Assembly: GCF_018687495.1 (NCBI RefSeq)
Contig: NZ_CP061293.1
Location: 1,116,001-1,180,000, forward strand
DNA from: Polynucleobacter sp. MWH-Svant-W18
Lineage (GTDB): Bacteria; Pseudomonadota; Gammaproteobacteria; Burkholderiales; Burkholderiaceae
DNA length: 64,000 bases
Reading direction: 5' to 3'
The position numbers were made by a program, and so were the translations under genes. Below, piece by piece: positions 29,112 to 38,154 of the stretch. Every line of letters begins with the position of its first letter. The stretch's first letter is position 1. A model generated the notes under the pieces. It saw only the letters and a list, made by a program, of their open reading frames with translations, did no database searches and was not told where the DNA came from.

Positions 29112-30835
29112 CTACACACATCCTTCACATTGCTCAGATCGGGGCTAGCGGCTGGTGTTGCTATCAAATATTCATTTACAAAAAGATACTTGCCAATCTG
29201 GCCTTTCAGCATTGCAATCATTTCTTCATTCGTATGGCGTGCGCGCATTTCCATTCTTTGCCCCACAATTAGACAAGATTCGCACAAGGCTGGAGGAGTC
29301 CCTAAGGGTGCATGTACCGCCACCAATGGATAAGCGCTCGTTAAAATCTGAACGTCACTTGCATCTTTAGCAGCATAGCCATGCAACTGGGCACCAGGCA
29401 GAAGTAAGCGATATTCTTCGTCTTTAGCACGATAATCGCAAGGGATCCAAACATCCTTGCCTTGCATATTAGTAATCGTTTTTACTGAATAGCGACCTAA
29501 CTCCCCTTCTAGCGGCGCAAGACTACTGGTCAAGGCACAGTAAGTCAGGAAACAAGCAGCTAAGGCCAAAGTTTTGCTTCGCTTGGAGTTCAATAAGCCC
29601 GTCAAGATGATCACTAGACTAAAACCCATTAGCCCCCAGTGAAAATAAGAGTAGGTCCAAGCAATATTCTCGCCACCGAAACCCGAGAGCTGCAAATTGA
29701 TGCCTACCCACAGCAAGAGCGACAACACTAAGAGCTGCAAACACAATGCAATGCGAAAGCCCCACATAGGCAATCGATTCCAATGCAATGCAATTAACGC
29801 TGCAAATGCGGGCATCACCGGCAAAAGATAACGACCAGAGCGTTGACTTGGCAAACTAAATACCAGTAAAAATGCGGCGATTAACAATAACAACAACACT
29901 TCGTTGATATCTAGGAACCGGCGGCTACGCCAACATTGCCATAAGGTAGTGATCAAGACAAAAATGAAGAAACCAGCATTGGCTAAGGTGGTGAGCAGCA
30001 AAAGCCAAATACTGTCTCCGCCCCGCAGGAGATCTAATAAGTAATTTGAGTTGCGAGCAGCAAACTTACCCGCGTTCTCACCCACAACAAACTCTTGCCA
30101 CACTGCTGCTGGATAAGGATCCAAAGCAAACCATAGTGCGAATACACCCAGCGCCAATACACAGGCTATCAGTATCTTGTAGAGGTCATGAATGAGTGTT
30201 TGAGGGATACTCCACTGTCGCCAGCGCCAATAGTAGAGACCTAGTGCAAGCGATGCTGGCGCAATATAGGCAAACGATTTAGTAAACAGTCCTAAACCAA
30301 AACAAATCCCCGCAAATATAGGATAAAAGAATTTAGATTCAAAAGCCGACTTGCCCCAATAGAGAAGCGCCATGAATGGCAGACTAATCCAAAAGACTTC
30401 TGGAGGATCAGCTAAGAAGGGACGACCATAACGATAGGTCGCAAAAAAAGAAAGCCACACTAAAGCGGCTAGTAAACCAGTTTGTGTGTTTCCACTAAAT
30501 CGACGCACTGCCAAACATAAGAAAAATGCTGTGAGTCCTGTGTATAAAACACTGGGCCAACGCAAGTTTTCAAGAGACCACTGATTCGCCCAAGCGGTAG
30601 TGGCAATTCCTTGCCAAAAAATAAGCGGTGGCTTGGTATTTTTGATGCCTTCCATCTCAGATTGAAGCGGCAACCAATTGCCAGCATCGGCAGTCATACG
30701 CACTATATGCATATAGGGATACTCATCCCCATTTTTAGGCGCAAATCGGCTGTCTAATCCATAAAGATAGGTGAATACACCCAGAAGCAGTATGAAGAGC
30801 GCGGAACGGTAAGAGAATGGGCTTCGCATTCCCAT
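29108..30835 (-). CDS. ArnT/GT39-83-type membrane glycosyltransferase
   Basis: This is a 575-residue polytopic GT-C glycosyltransferase. The first periplasmic loop has the catalytic-type acidic pair in NGDEYPYMH (about residues 35-43) and the KPPLIFW motif (about 68-74) typical of ArnT, which uses a polyprenyl-phosphate sugar. About ten to twelve membrane helices follow, then a soluble C-terminal part. The sugar and acceptor (lipid A, protein or other) cannot be told from sequence. It is the first gene of the three-gene operon. A second ATG at 30829 is an alternative start. Confidence 0.82.
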   Translation of the reverse strand: MGMRSPFSYRSALFILLLGVFTYLYGLDSRFAPKNGDEYPYMHIVRMTADAGNWLPLQSEMEGIKNTKPPLIFWQGIATTAWANQWSLENLRWPSVLYTGLTAFFLCLAVRRFSGNTQTGLLAALVWLSFFATYRYGRPFLADPPEVFWISLPFMALLYWGKSAFESKFFYPIFAGICFGLGLFTKSFAYIAPASLALGLYYWRWRQWSIPQTLIHDLYKILIACVLALGVFALWFALDPYPAAVWQEFVVGENAGKFAARNSNYLLDLLRGGDSIWLLLLTTLANAGFFIFVLITTLWQCWRSRRFLDINEVLLLLLIAAFLLVFSLPSQRSGRYLLPVMPAFAALIALHWNRLPMWGFRIALCLQLLVLSLLLWVGINLQLSGFGGENIAWTYSYFHWGLMGFSLVIILTGLLNSKRSKTLALAACFLTYCALTSSLAPLEGELGRYSVKTITNMQGKDVWIPCDYRAKDEEYRLLLPGAQLHGYAAKDASDVQILTSAYPLVAVHAPLGTPPALCESCLIVGQRMEMRARHTNEEMIAMLKGQIGKYLFVNEYLIATPAASPDLSNVKDVCR

Positions 30836-30927
30836 AGTTTATAGGGCTTGCAGCTAGGATGGAGAAAACCCAAGCCAACCATTGTTTTGCATGAGCTTAT
30901 GAAAAATGAATATGAGCTAGATACTAC

Positions 30928-30959
30928 ATTCCATGTACTTCTTGATTAAGATATGGAAT
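30928..30959. promoter_or_regulatory. Inverted repeat upstream of the sulfide-oxidation pair
   Basis: ATTCCAT (30928-30934) and ATGGAAT (30953-30959) are perfect inverted arms with an 18-base spacer containing a -35-like TTGATT. It lies about 50-80 bases before the cytochrome start. ArsR-type persulfide sensors control similar genes through ATTC/GAAT repeats, but with a shorter spacer, so the assignment is open. Confidence 0.3.
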
Positions 30960-31010
30960 AGACAAAAATAGACTCATTACCCAGTAATTATCGAAATGGA
31001 GACAAACCCC

Positions 31011-31343
31011 ATGCGAGCACCATTTTTAAAACCCGCAATGCTAGTGGCAATGTATCTTGGCCTAAGTCCCTGGTCAACTGCGGCAGCACAAAATGCTGAT
31101 GCTACGAATTTGTATCACCGCGGTCTTGCCGCTACCTGCGCGAACTGTCATGGCACTGATGGCAAAGGAGTGCCAGATGGTGGTATGCCTTTAATCAATC
31201 AACTGACCAGCGAACAAATGCTGACTCAATTAAAAGCATTCAAATCGGGTGCACGTGAAGGCACCATCATGCCGCAGTTAGCCAAAGGCTACTCTGACGA
31301 GCAACTCGAAACTATCGCCAAGCAACTTGGCAAGCAACCATAA
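31011..31343 (+). CDS. Class I monoheme cytochrome c, probable FccA/SoxE-type partner
   Basis: This exported c-type cytochrome has a signal peptide (about 1-26), one haem site CANCH (Cys43, Cys46, His47) and a probable axial Met87 in TIMPQL. ATG 31011 is preferred over 30996 because GGAG sits about nine bases upstream of it. It lies 11 bases before the flavoprotein gene, the pairing seen in flavocytochrome c sulfide dehydrogenase, where electrons from sulfide pass from FAD to haem. Confidence 0.88.
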   Translation: MRAPFLKPAMLVAMYLGLSPWSTAAAQNADATNLYHRGLAATCANCHGTDGKGVPDGGMPLINQLTSEQMLTQLKAFKSGAREGTIMPQLAKGYSDEQLETIAKQLGKQP

Positions 31344-31354
31344 GGAAGCCCATC

Positions 31355-32629
31355 ATGGATCGTCGACACTTTATTGGTCAAAGCGCAGCTGCCTTAGGTC
31401 TACTTGCGGGCTTCTCCGGACAGGCACGTGCTAATTTACAAAAAGCAGAAATTCTGGTGATTGGTGGCGGGTACGGCGGCGCTACAGCTGCGAAGTACCT
31501 GCGCTTGTTTTCGAATAACACTGCCAAAGTTACGCTCATTGAGCCTAACCCTACTTTCATCTCCTGCCCGCTGTCTAACCTAGTGGTTGGTGGCTCACGA
31601 ACTTTAGCGGAGCTCACTACACCTTATGACAATTTAAAAAAACGTCATGGCATCAATATTCTTCAAGACAGCGTTACTAGCATAGATCCCGACAAGAAAA
31701 CGGTGAAGTTGGCTTCAGGTAAAACATTGCGATATGACAAAGCCATTGTCTCGCCAGGTGTGACCTTAATGATGAATAGCATTGAGGGCTTAGCGCAAGC
31801 TAATAAGGCTGGTGTGACATTGCAAGCATGGAAAGCCGGCCCTGAAACGATAGCCATGCATCAGCAATTAGCAGCAATGCGGGATGGTGGAACATTTGCC
31901 ATTAGCATTCCAGAAGCCCCCTACCGCTGCCCTCCCGGTCCATATGAACGAGCTTGCCAGGTAGCGAATTACCTTAAACAAAATAAGCCCAAGTCAAAAG
32001 TCTTGATTTTGGATGCAAATCAAGATGTGACTTCCAAAGGCGCATTGTTTAAAAAAGTGTGGGCCGAGCAGTACCCAGGCATTGTGGAATATTTACCAAA
32101 GCATAATGTCACTGGAGTAGATGCCAAAACCAAAACCATCAAACTGGAAATTCAGGATGATGTGAAAGCGGACGTATTAAATCTATTGCCTGCGATGAGT
32201 GCTGGTGAAATTGCAGTGAAAACTGGTCTAGCAAATTCTAATGGGCGCTGGGTGAATGTGAACTTCATTAATTTTGAATCCACTGCACAAAAAGATATTC
32301 ATGTCCTTGGCGACTCCATCCAAGTTGCTTATGCAATGCCTAAGTCTGGACACATGGCGAATCAACATGCCAAAGTTGCAGCAGCGGCCATTGTTGCGGA
32401 GCTCAGTGGCTGGGAAGTGAATCCAGCTCCAGTACTCACGAATACCTGCTATAGCTTCGTCAACGATCGCGAAGTGGTGCACGTGGCGAGCGTTCACCAA
32501 TATATTGCTGCGGAGAAGACTTTTAAACCTGTTCCTGGCTCAGGTGGGGTCTCCCCAGGACCATCAACCTTAGAGGGGGTGTATGCATGGGGTTGGGCGC
32601 ACAATATCTGGGCAGACAGCCTAGGTTGA
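31355..32629 (+). CDS. fccB: Flavocytochrome c sulfide dehydrogenase flavin subunit (FccB/SoxF-like)
   Basis: The protein has 424 residues. The N-terminus has a twin-arginine signal (DRRHFIGQSAAALGLLAG), then the FAD-binding GGGYGGATAAKYLR and the redox-active-type cysteines (FISCPLSNLVVGG; YRCPPGPYERAC). The C-terminus matches the FCSD flavin-binding domain (NTCYSF, the VPGSGGVSPGPS region). It oxidises sulfide in the periplasm with the cytochrome encoded just upstream. A terminator follows the stop. Confidence 0.88.
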   Translation: MDRRHFIGQSAAALGLLAGFSGQARANLQKAEILVIGGGYGGATAAKYLRLFSNNTAKVTLIEPNPTFISCPLSNLVVGGSRTLAELTTPYDNLKKRHGINILQDSVTSIDPDKKTVKLASGKTLRYDKAIVSPGVTLMMNSIEGLAQANKAGVTLQAWKAGPETIAMHQQLAAMRDGGTFAISIPEAPYRCPPGPYERACQVANYLKQNKPKSKVLILDANQDVTSKGALFKKVWAEQYPGIVEYLPKHNVTGVDAKTKTIKLEIQDDVKADVLNLLPAMSAGEIAVKTGLANSNGRWVNVNFINFESTAQKDIHVLGDSIQVAYAMPKSGHMANQHAKVAAAAIVAELSGWEVNPAPVLTNTCYSFVNDREVVHVASVHQYIAAEKTFKPVPGSGGVSPGPSTLEGVYAWGWAHNIWADSLG

Positions 32630-32647
32630 CCCAAGTCAACACTTGTG

Positions 32648-32676
32648 AAAAAAAGGGGCTCTTAAGCCTCTTTTTT
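32648..32676 (+). terminator. Intrinsic terminator after fccB
   Basis: AGGGGCT and AGCCTCT form a 7-bp stem (one G-T pair) with a CTTA loop, flanked by A-runs and T-runs that extend it, ending in TTTTTT (32671-32676). Confidence 0.78.
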
Positions 32677-32745
32677 GATTCCGCTTGACCCAATAGAGAA
32701 ATATACTGAGAAAAATCAATACCTAAAAATGGAGACCTCATCAAT

Positions 32746-33198
32746 ATGACCCCTAGCTCACCAAAGGATGCCTACAAATTAGAAGAGGCGATTGAAAAAT
32801 GGACCGTTCCAATCGGGAACCTATTTGTTTCCTTATTTCATCGCATTGCCTTATTCGGAATTGGTGCAGCAACGGTTTGGTCTGCTGCGGTTGCTTTTCT
32901 GGGTATGGTAAATAAAGGCTCAGCCTCGATTGAAGATTTACTCCTGCTATTTATTTACTTAGAAATTGGTGCAATGGTCGGTATTTACTTTAAGACCAAT
33001 CACATGCCGGTCCGTTTCTTGATCTACGTTGCGATTACTGCCGTGACCCGACTCATTATTGATTTGGTGAACACAAAGCACGAAGCAGACATGGCTATTT
33101 TGTTTATGGGCCTTACCATTTTAATTCTGGCCTTAGCCAATGCCATCGTACGTTATGCTTCCTTTAAATACCCCAGCAGATCTGGTGAGGGTGAGTAA
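32746..33198 (+). CDS. PsiE-family membrane protein
   Basis: The 150 residues have four hydrophobic segments and the family block IYLEIGAMVGIYFKTNHMPV followed by RFLIYVAITAVTRL, matching phosphate-starvation-inducible protein PsiE. The molecular function of the family is unknown. GGAG lies about ten bases before the ATG. It is separate from the sulfide genes by the terminator. Confidence 0.82.
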   Translation: MTPSSPKDAYKLEEAIEKWTVPIGNLFVSLFHRIALFGIGAATVWSAAVAFLGMVNKGSASIEDLLLLFIYLEIGAMVGIYFKTNHMPVRFLIYVAITAVTRLIIDLVNTKHEADMAILFMGLTILILALANAIVRYASFKYPSRSGEGE

Positions 33199-33255
33199 AG
33201 TCCCATCAATACCATCAAGCTCTAACATCTTCATTTAACTTAAGAAATATTCTGA

Positions 33256-33960
33256 ATGCTATACCTTAGAAAATCCCAAGACAGAGGCTATGCTGACCAT
33301 GGCTGGCTCAAAAGCTTTCACTCCTTCTCGTTTGCTGGCTACCACGATCCCAAATTTATGGGTTGGGGAAATCTCAGAGTTATCAATGAAGATTGGGTTG
33401 CTCCTGGTATGGGGTTTGGCAAGCATGGCCATCGCAATATGGAGATCATTAGCTATGTTGTTGAAGGCGAATTGGCTCACCAAGACAGCATGGGCAATGT
33501 GGAAAGTATTCCGCCGGGAGATGTACAGCGTATGAGTGCTGGCACTGGAGTGCTGCATAGTGAATTCAATCACGCTAAAGATCAAACTACCCACTTATTA
33601 CAAATTTGGATTGAACCAAACGTCCTTGAGATTGCGCCTAGTTATGAGCAGAAGACTATTCCGACCGCTGAGAAAGATGGCAAGCTGCGTTTAGTTGCTT
33701 CTCCAAATGGCGAGAATGGCGGCGTCAAAATCTTTGCTGATGCGAAAGTCTATGCAGGCCTCTTTAATGGCTCTCAATCAGCTCAGGTAGCTCTAGACCC
33801 AAATCGCAAAGCCTATCTCCATCTTGTCCGTGGATCCTTGCAGGTAAATGGCCAACAACTCCAAACGGGTGATGCCCTACTGATTGAAAATGAATCTACT
33901 CTACAAATAGATCATGGTGTCGAGGCAGAGGTGCTGTTTTTCGACCTCAATCCTCAATAA
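33256..33960 (+). CDS. Pirin-family cupin (YhhW-like)
   Basis: This 234-residue bicupin has a first cupin with pirin metal-site residues: HGHRNMEI (His/His/Glu) and the later HSEFNH. FSFAGYHDP and GWGNLRVINEDWV are family hallmarks. YhhW-type pirins can have quercetinase activity, but the physiological substrate is generally unknown. It stands alone between psiE and cbpA. Confidence 0.9.
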   Translation: MLYLRKSQDRGYADHGWLKSFHSFSFAGYHDPKFMGWGNLRVINEDWVAPGMGFGKHGHRNMEIISYVVEGELAHQDSMGNVESIPPGDVQRMSAGTGVLHSEFNHAKDQTTHLLQIWIEPNVLEIAPSYEQKTIPTAEKDGKLRLVASPNGENGGVKIFADAKVYAGLFNGSQSAQVALDPNRKAYLHLVRGSLQVNGQQLQTGDALLIENESTLQIDHGVEAEVLFFDLNPQ

Positions 33961-34025
33961 TTCCCTGCCCTCACTGACGATTCCTTGGGGATTAAAAAGC
34001 AGGCGCTGTATGAATAGGAATGTAG

Positions 34026-34056
34026 AATTGAATATCAGCTTAATCAGGATTCAATT
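34026..34056 (+). promoter_or_regulatory. 8-bp inverted repeat beside the cbpA ribosome-binding site
   Basis: AATTGAAT (34026-34033) and ATTCAATT (34049-34056) are perfect inverted arms with a 15-base loop. The 3' arm ends six bases before the cbpA ATG and touches the Shine-Dalgarno-like AGGA (34046-34049). As RNA this is an A-U-rich hairpin that could melt with heat. As DNA it could be an operator. Confidence 0.4.
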
Positions 34057-34062
34057 TAGCTC

Positions 34063-35043
34063 ATGAAATTTAGGGATTACTACGAAACGCTTGGGGTAGC
34101 ACGGACCGCTACTGAAGCAGAAATCAAAGCAGCGTATCGCAAACTCGCTCGCAAATTCCATCCAGATGTCAACAAAGAATCTGGCGCTGAAGAAAAGTTT
34201 AAAGAGATCGGGGAGGCTTATGCCGTCCTGAAGGATACGGAAAAACGTGCCGCTTATGATCGCTTTGGGGAGAACTGGAAAAACGGTCAAGACTTCACCC
34301 CTCCTCCCAATTGGAATGAAGGTTTTGAGTATTCCGATGGTGGTTTTGGTGGTGGTCACCCAGGTTATGGCGGTGGCTTTGAAGGCGACCAGAGCGAATT
34401 CTTTGAATCGCTATTTGGTAGAGGTAATCACCGTCAAGGTGGTCGTGGCGGTCAATCACGCCAGGGAATGAACTTCAAGGGTCAAGATCATCACGCCAAA
34501 ATTTTGGTTGATTTAGCTGATGCGTATAACGGCGCAAAGCGCACAATTGCTTTGCATATGCCAGCGCTTGATGCCAATGGTCATGTCAGCACCCAAGAGC
34601 GTAAATTAGATGTCAGCATTCCAAAAGGAATTAAAGCGGGACAAAATCTTCGCCTTGCTGGGCAAGGTGGACCTGGTGTCGGACAAGGCCCTGCAGGTGA
34701 TCTCTATTTAGAAATCGACTTTCATCCAAATCCACTCTATCGCATTGATGGCAAAGATATTTTTATCGACATTCCATTGGCGCCATGGGAAGCGGCATTA
34801 GGTACGACTGTCCATGTTCCAACGCCCGCTGGATCTACTCTAGAACTCAAGATTCCGGCAGGTACGGTTGCTGGACGCAAGATGCGCCTCAAAGGCAAAG
34901 GCATTCCTAGCGCAGAACCTGGTGATTTGTATGTGGTTCCAACGATTGCTTTGCCACCAGCGAGCACGGATAGCCAAAAAGAAGCTTATGAGAACTTTAG
35001 TAAAGCTTTTGATTTCAACCCCAGATCCCACTTGAAGGGATGA
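34063..35043 (+). CDS. cbpA: DnaJ-class co-chaperone CbpA
   Basis: The 326 residues have an N-terminal J domain (HPD at 33-35), then a Gly/Phe-rich linker (about 80-135) and two C-terminal substrate-binding beta-domains. No zinc-finger CXXCXGXG repeats are present, which distinguishes it from DnaJ. It activates Hsp70 ATPase and binds curved DNA in E. coli. The modulator gene cbpM follows after four bases. Confidence 0.93.
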   Translation: MKFRDYYETLGVARTATEAEIKAAYRKLARKFHPDVNKESGAEEKFKEIGEAYAVLKDTEKRAAYDRFGENWKNGQDFTPPPNWNEGFEYSDGGFGGGHPGYGGGFEGDQSEFFESLFGRGNHRQGGRGGQSRQGMNFKGQDHHAKILVDLADAYNGAKRTIALHMPALDANGHVSTQERKLDVSIPKGIKAGQNLRLAGQGGPGVGQGPAGDLYLEIDFHPNPLYRIDGKDIFIDIPLAPWEAALGTTVHVPTPAGSTLELKIPAGTVAGRKMRLKGKGIPSAEPGDLYVVPTIALPPASTDSQKEAYENFSKAFDFNPRSHLKG

Positions 35044-35047
35044 TGAA

Positions 35048-35359
35048 ATGACACAGATGAATACCACCTGGATTGAAGCAAGTGTTGTTGAAAATGAAGT
35101 GCACATGAGTATCGTAGAACTCTCTCATGCCGCTCGCACCCCCCAAGAACTCATCATGTCTTGGGTTTCTGAAGGTGTTCTGAGCCCTCTTGGTTCTTCA
35201 CCAGAAGACTGGCGCTTTAGTGGTGACTCTCTGAGAAGAGCCAAAACTGCGGCACACCTTACACATGATCTAGAGCTCAATGTTCCTGGTGTTGCTCTGG
35301 CGCTTGATCTCTTGGACGAAATCGCTCAACTGCGCTCTCGCTTACTGCGCGAGTCTTAA
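35048..35359 (+). CDS. cbpM: Chaperone modulator CbpM
   Basis: This 103-residue MerR-like-fold protein inhibits the J domain of CbpA. The order cbpA-cbpM and the LSHAARTPQELIMSWVSEGVL helix-turn region support the call. Its TAA stop overlaps the stop of the convergent ABC-F gene within TTAA. Confidence 0.85.
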   Translation: MTQMNTTWIEASVVENEVHMSIVELSHAARTPQELIMSWVSEGVLSPLGSSPEDWRFSGDSLRRAKTAAHLTHDLELNVPGVALALDLLDEIAQLRSRLLRES

Positions 35360-37272
35360 GACTCAGAGCGACTGAGTAGAAATTCCCAGCGTTGCAGATT
35401 TTTCTCTAGCGCTTCAGTAATTTCACTTAAACGGGCTTGCATACTCGCGGCTAGCTCCGGTTCGTTTTTATAAAGATCTGGGTTACTCATCGCAATACCG
35501 ATATCAGCCTGCTCGGTTTCGAGTTGCTCGATCTGCAGCGGCAAAGATTCCAACTCTTGACGCTCCTTGCTATTGAGTTTTTGCACGCTAGTCTTAGCAA
35601 CAGGCTTGATTTCTGCCTTCGGTTCAGACTTAGACTCGACCTTAGCCCCTGGTTTAGCAGCAGAGTTATTGGCACGAATTTTATCTGAGCGGGCTTTTTG
35701 GATCTTCCAATCCTCATAACCCCCTTCATACTCGCGCCAAAATCCATCACCCTCGTTCGCAATGATGCTGGTCACTACGTTATCCAAGAAGTAACGATCA
35801 TGACTGACCAAGAAAACGGTGCCCTTATAGTCTTGGAGTAATTGCTCAAGCAAATCCAAGGTATCAATATCTAAATCATTAGTAGGCTCGTCTAGAACCA
35901 ATACGTTTGCCGGTCTTGCAAACAAGCGTGCCAACAAAAGGCGATTGCGCTCGCCACCCGACAAAGTGCTCACCGGAGAATTAGTACGCCCGGGTGCGAA
36001 TAAGAAATCACTTAAATAGCTCTTGACATGCTTTTTGTTACCGTTGATTTCAATCCATTCGCTACCAGGGCTAATATAGTCTTCAAGCGATGCATTGAGA
36101 TCAAGACCCTCACGCATTTGATCAAAGTAAGCCACCTCAATCCGGGTGCCCATTGTTGCAGTCCCTGAGTCGGGGGCAATCGTTCCTAAAATCAATTTCA
36201 GTAAGGTTGTTTTACCAGCGCCATTTGGCCCAAGTAAGCCCACTTTATCGCCGCGTAGAATTGTTGCCGTGAAGTCTTGCACAATCGGTCTGTCATAGGA
36301 CTTACTGACGTTTTGTAAATCAGCCACAATCTTGCCACTGCGATCACCCGCTGAAACTGCAAGCTTGACCTGTCCCATCGCGTCTCTGCGCTCAGCACGA
36401 CTGCTTCGTAATTTTTCAAGACGGGCAATGCGCGCCACACTGCGAGTGCGGCGTGCCTCGACACCTTTACGAATCCAGACCTCTTCTTGAGCCAGCAATT
36501 TATCTGCCCTAGCATTAGCCAAAGATTCTGCATTAAGCTCTTGGTCCTTGAGCACCTCATACTGAGTGAAGTTACCTGGATAGCTTCGCAAAATACCGCG
36601 ATCGAGCTCCACAATTTGAGTGCAGACATTATCCAAAAAAGCACGATCATGGGTAATCAGAATCACAGAGCCTTGATATTCCTTCAAAAGCTCTTCCAAC
36701 CAAGCAATAGAATCCAGATCCAAATGGTTGGTTGGCTCATCCAGCAGTAAGACATCAGGCATTTCTACTAGAGCACGCGCCAAGGCAACTCGCTTCTTGG
36801 TTCCGCCCGATAAGGTGCTGATTTTGACGTCTGCCTCTAAATGCAACCGATCTAATGTTTCATGAACGCGTTGCTCCCAATTCCAACCACTCAAGGCCTC
36901 TAATTGCGATTGCACTTCATCGAGGCGATGGTGAGAGGCATCATCCCAATCACCTACGCTAAGCGCCTCATATTCTTCACGTAGGGCTTTAGCTTGAGCA
37001 ACCCCTTTAGAAACAGCATCAAAGACTGTTTCTTCTGCCTCGAAAATAGGTTCTTGCGGAACATAAGCTATACGTAGACCTTGCTGGTACTGCAGAAGTC
37101 CGTCATCCATCTTCTCGATCCCGGCCAGAATCTTCAACAAAGAGGATTTGCCTGTGCCATTACGGCCAATTAAGCCGACACGCTCACCAGATTCGAGAGA
37201 AAAAGCAGTGTTTGCGAGGAGGTCTACGTGGCCGAAAGCCAGTTTTGCATCAGTGAGTACGATTAAAGCCAT
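35356..37272 (-). CDS. uup: ABC-F family ATPase, Uup-like
   Basis: This is a cytoplasmic protein with two ABC ATPase domains and no membrane segments: Walker A GRNGTGKSS and GPNGAGKTT, signatures LSGGTKKR and LSGGERNR, and Walker B VLLLDEPTNHLD and VLVLDEPTNDLD. A Lys-rich linker and a C-terminal coiled coil (about 565-635) match Uup, which binds branched DNA and ribosomes. ATG 37272 (MALIVLTDAKLAFGHVD) is preferred to 37296, which adds eight residues not seen in the family. Confidence 0.9.
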   Translation of the reverse strand: MALIVLTDAKLAFGHVDLLANTAFSLESGERVGLIGRNGTGKSSLLKILAGIEKMDDGLLQYQQGLRIAYVPQEPIFEAEETVFDAVSKGVAQAKALREEYEALSVGDWDDASHHRLDEVQSQLEALSGWNWEQRVHETLDRLHLEADVKISTLSGGTKKRVALARALVEMPDVLLLDEPTNHLDLDSIAWLEELLKEYQGSVILITHDRAFLDNVCTQIVELDRGILRSYPGNFTQYEVLKDQELNAESLANARADKLLAQEEVWIRKGVEARRTRSVARIARLEKLRSSRAERRDAMGQVKLAVSAGDRSGKIVADLQNVSKSYDRPIVQDFTATILRGDKVGLLGPNGAGKTTLLKLILGTIAPDSGTATMGTRIEVAYFDQMREGLDLNASLEDYISPGSEWIEINGNKKHVKSYLSDFLFAPGRTNSPVSTLSGGERNRLLLARLFARPANVLVLDEPTNDLDIDTLDLLEQLLQDYKGTVFLVSHDRYFLDNVVTSIIANEGDGFWREYEGGYEDWKIQKARSDKIRANNSAAKPGAKVESKSEPKAEIKPVAKTSVQKLNSKERQELESLPLQIEQLETEQADIGIAMSNPDLYKNEPELAASMQARLSEITEALEKNLQRWEFLLSRSES

Positions 37273-37321
37273 GGCGACATTATCGCCACTTCTCAAAAAG
37301 AAGATGGATTTTGACGAAGTC

Positions 37322-37351
37322 TAAAAAAAATAGGGCCCCTGAAGGGCCCTA
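37322..37351 (-). terminator. Intrinsic terminator of ompW
   Basis: TAGGGCCC (37331-37338) and GGGCCCTA (37344-37351) form an 8-bp GC-rich stem with a 5-base loop. On the minus strand it is followed by eight U residues (complement of 37323-37330). It lies 25 bases after the ompW stop. Confidence 0.9.
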
Positions 37352-37375
37352 CTCCAAGTGCTAAGAACTGAATTC

Positions 37376-38017
37376 TTAGAACTTATAGGTCACACCAACT
37401 GCAGGCATCCAAGGGTTCAGAGTTAATTTGCCTGTTCCCAAAGTAGGAGCAGCACTATTTGCATTAGTCACAGTAGACATAGTTGCATATTTCAAGTCAA
37501 CGTTTAAGCCCCAGTTTCTATCAAACATGTAGTCGGCACCAACCTGACCAACTGCGCCAAAGCTGGTATTTGAAACTGTTAGCCCATTACCCAGTTGTGG
37601 GAAATTGGATCGATTGCCGAAAATTGTGTAGTTCACACCGGCACCAACATAAGGCTTAAGAGCGCCCAATTCTGTGAAATGGTACTGAAGCAATAAAGAC
37701 GGTGGCAACGCAGTAATTGATCCTGTTGTTCCAGGAACCGCATTAGAAACAATATTCACCTTTTGTGGGTAGGTAAGCACCAACTCTGCAGCGATATTTT
37801 TAGTAAAAAAGTAGCTCACATCAAACTCAGGCAGCCATTGGTTCTGCGCTTTTATATCGTAGGTTGAGGCATTGCCAGACTGGCCATTTTGCCAAATTGC
37901 GGAAACAGCACGCACGCGAACCATCCATGGATTTTCTTCAGCAGATTGTGCTTGTGAAGCCATTGGAGCTAAAGATGCTACGGTAGCCATTGCTACTACT
38001 AGTGATTTAAGACGCAT
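37376..38017 (-). CDS. ompW: OmpW-family outer-membrane beta-barrel protein
   Basis: This outer-membrane protein has 213 residues from ATG 38017 (AGAGGG about nine bases upstream). It has a signal peptide MRLKSLVVAMATVASLAPMA and an eight-strand-type barrel ending in aromatic VTYKF. PSLLLQYHF and KPYVGAGVNYTIF are OmpW blocks. A longer start at 38056 would lack a signal at the N-terminus. Two perfect FNR-type boxes upstream suggest oxygen-responsive control, as known for ompW in enterobacteria. Confidence 0.88.
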   Translation of the reverse strand: MRLKSLVVAMATVASLAPMASQAQSAEENPWMVRVRAVSAIWQNGQSGNASTYDIKAQNQWLPEFDVSYFFTKNIAAELVLTYPQKVNIVSNAVPGTTGSITALPPSLLLQYHFTELGALKPYVGAGVNYTIFGNRSNFPQLGNGLTVSNTSFGAVGQVGADYMFDRNWGLNVDLKYATMSTVTNANSAAPTLGTGKLTLNPWMPAVGVTYKF

Positions 38018-38082
38018 GATGATCCCTCTTTCTGTTTTCAATTTCGATGAAACCATTTTCGAATTGACGCTATGAGGGCTAT

Positions 38083-38096
38083 TTGATGTAAATCAA
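38083..38096 (-). promoter_or_regulatory. FNR/Anr box, proximal to ompW
   Basis: TTGAT-GTAA-ATCAA is a perfect match to the FNR-family consensus and is extended to TTTGAT/ATCAAA. Its centre is about 72 bases before the ompW start codon, a distance compatible with an activating position near -41.5 and a 5' UTR of about 30 bases. Confidence 0.7.
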
Positions 38097-38154
38097 ATGC
38101 AATGAGTCTCTGAGTTTTTTATTGGCTTAAAAGCAACGCTGTTTTAAGTTTCTT

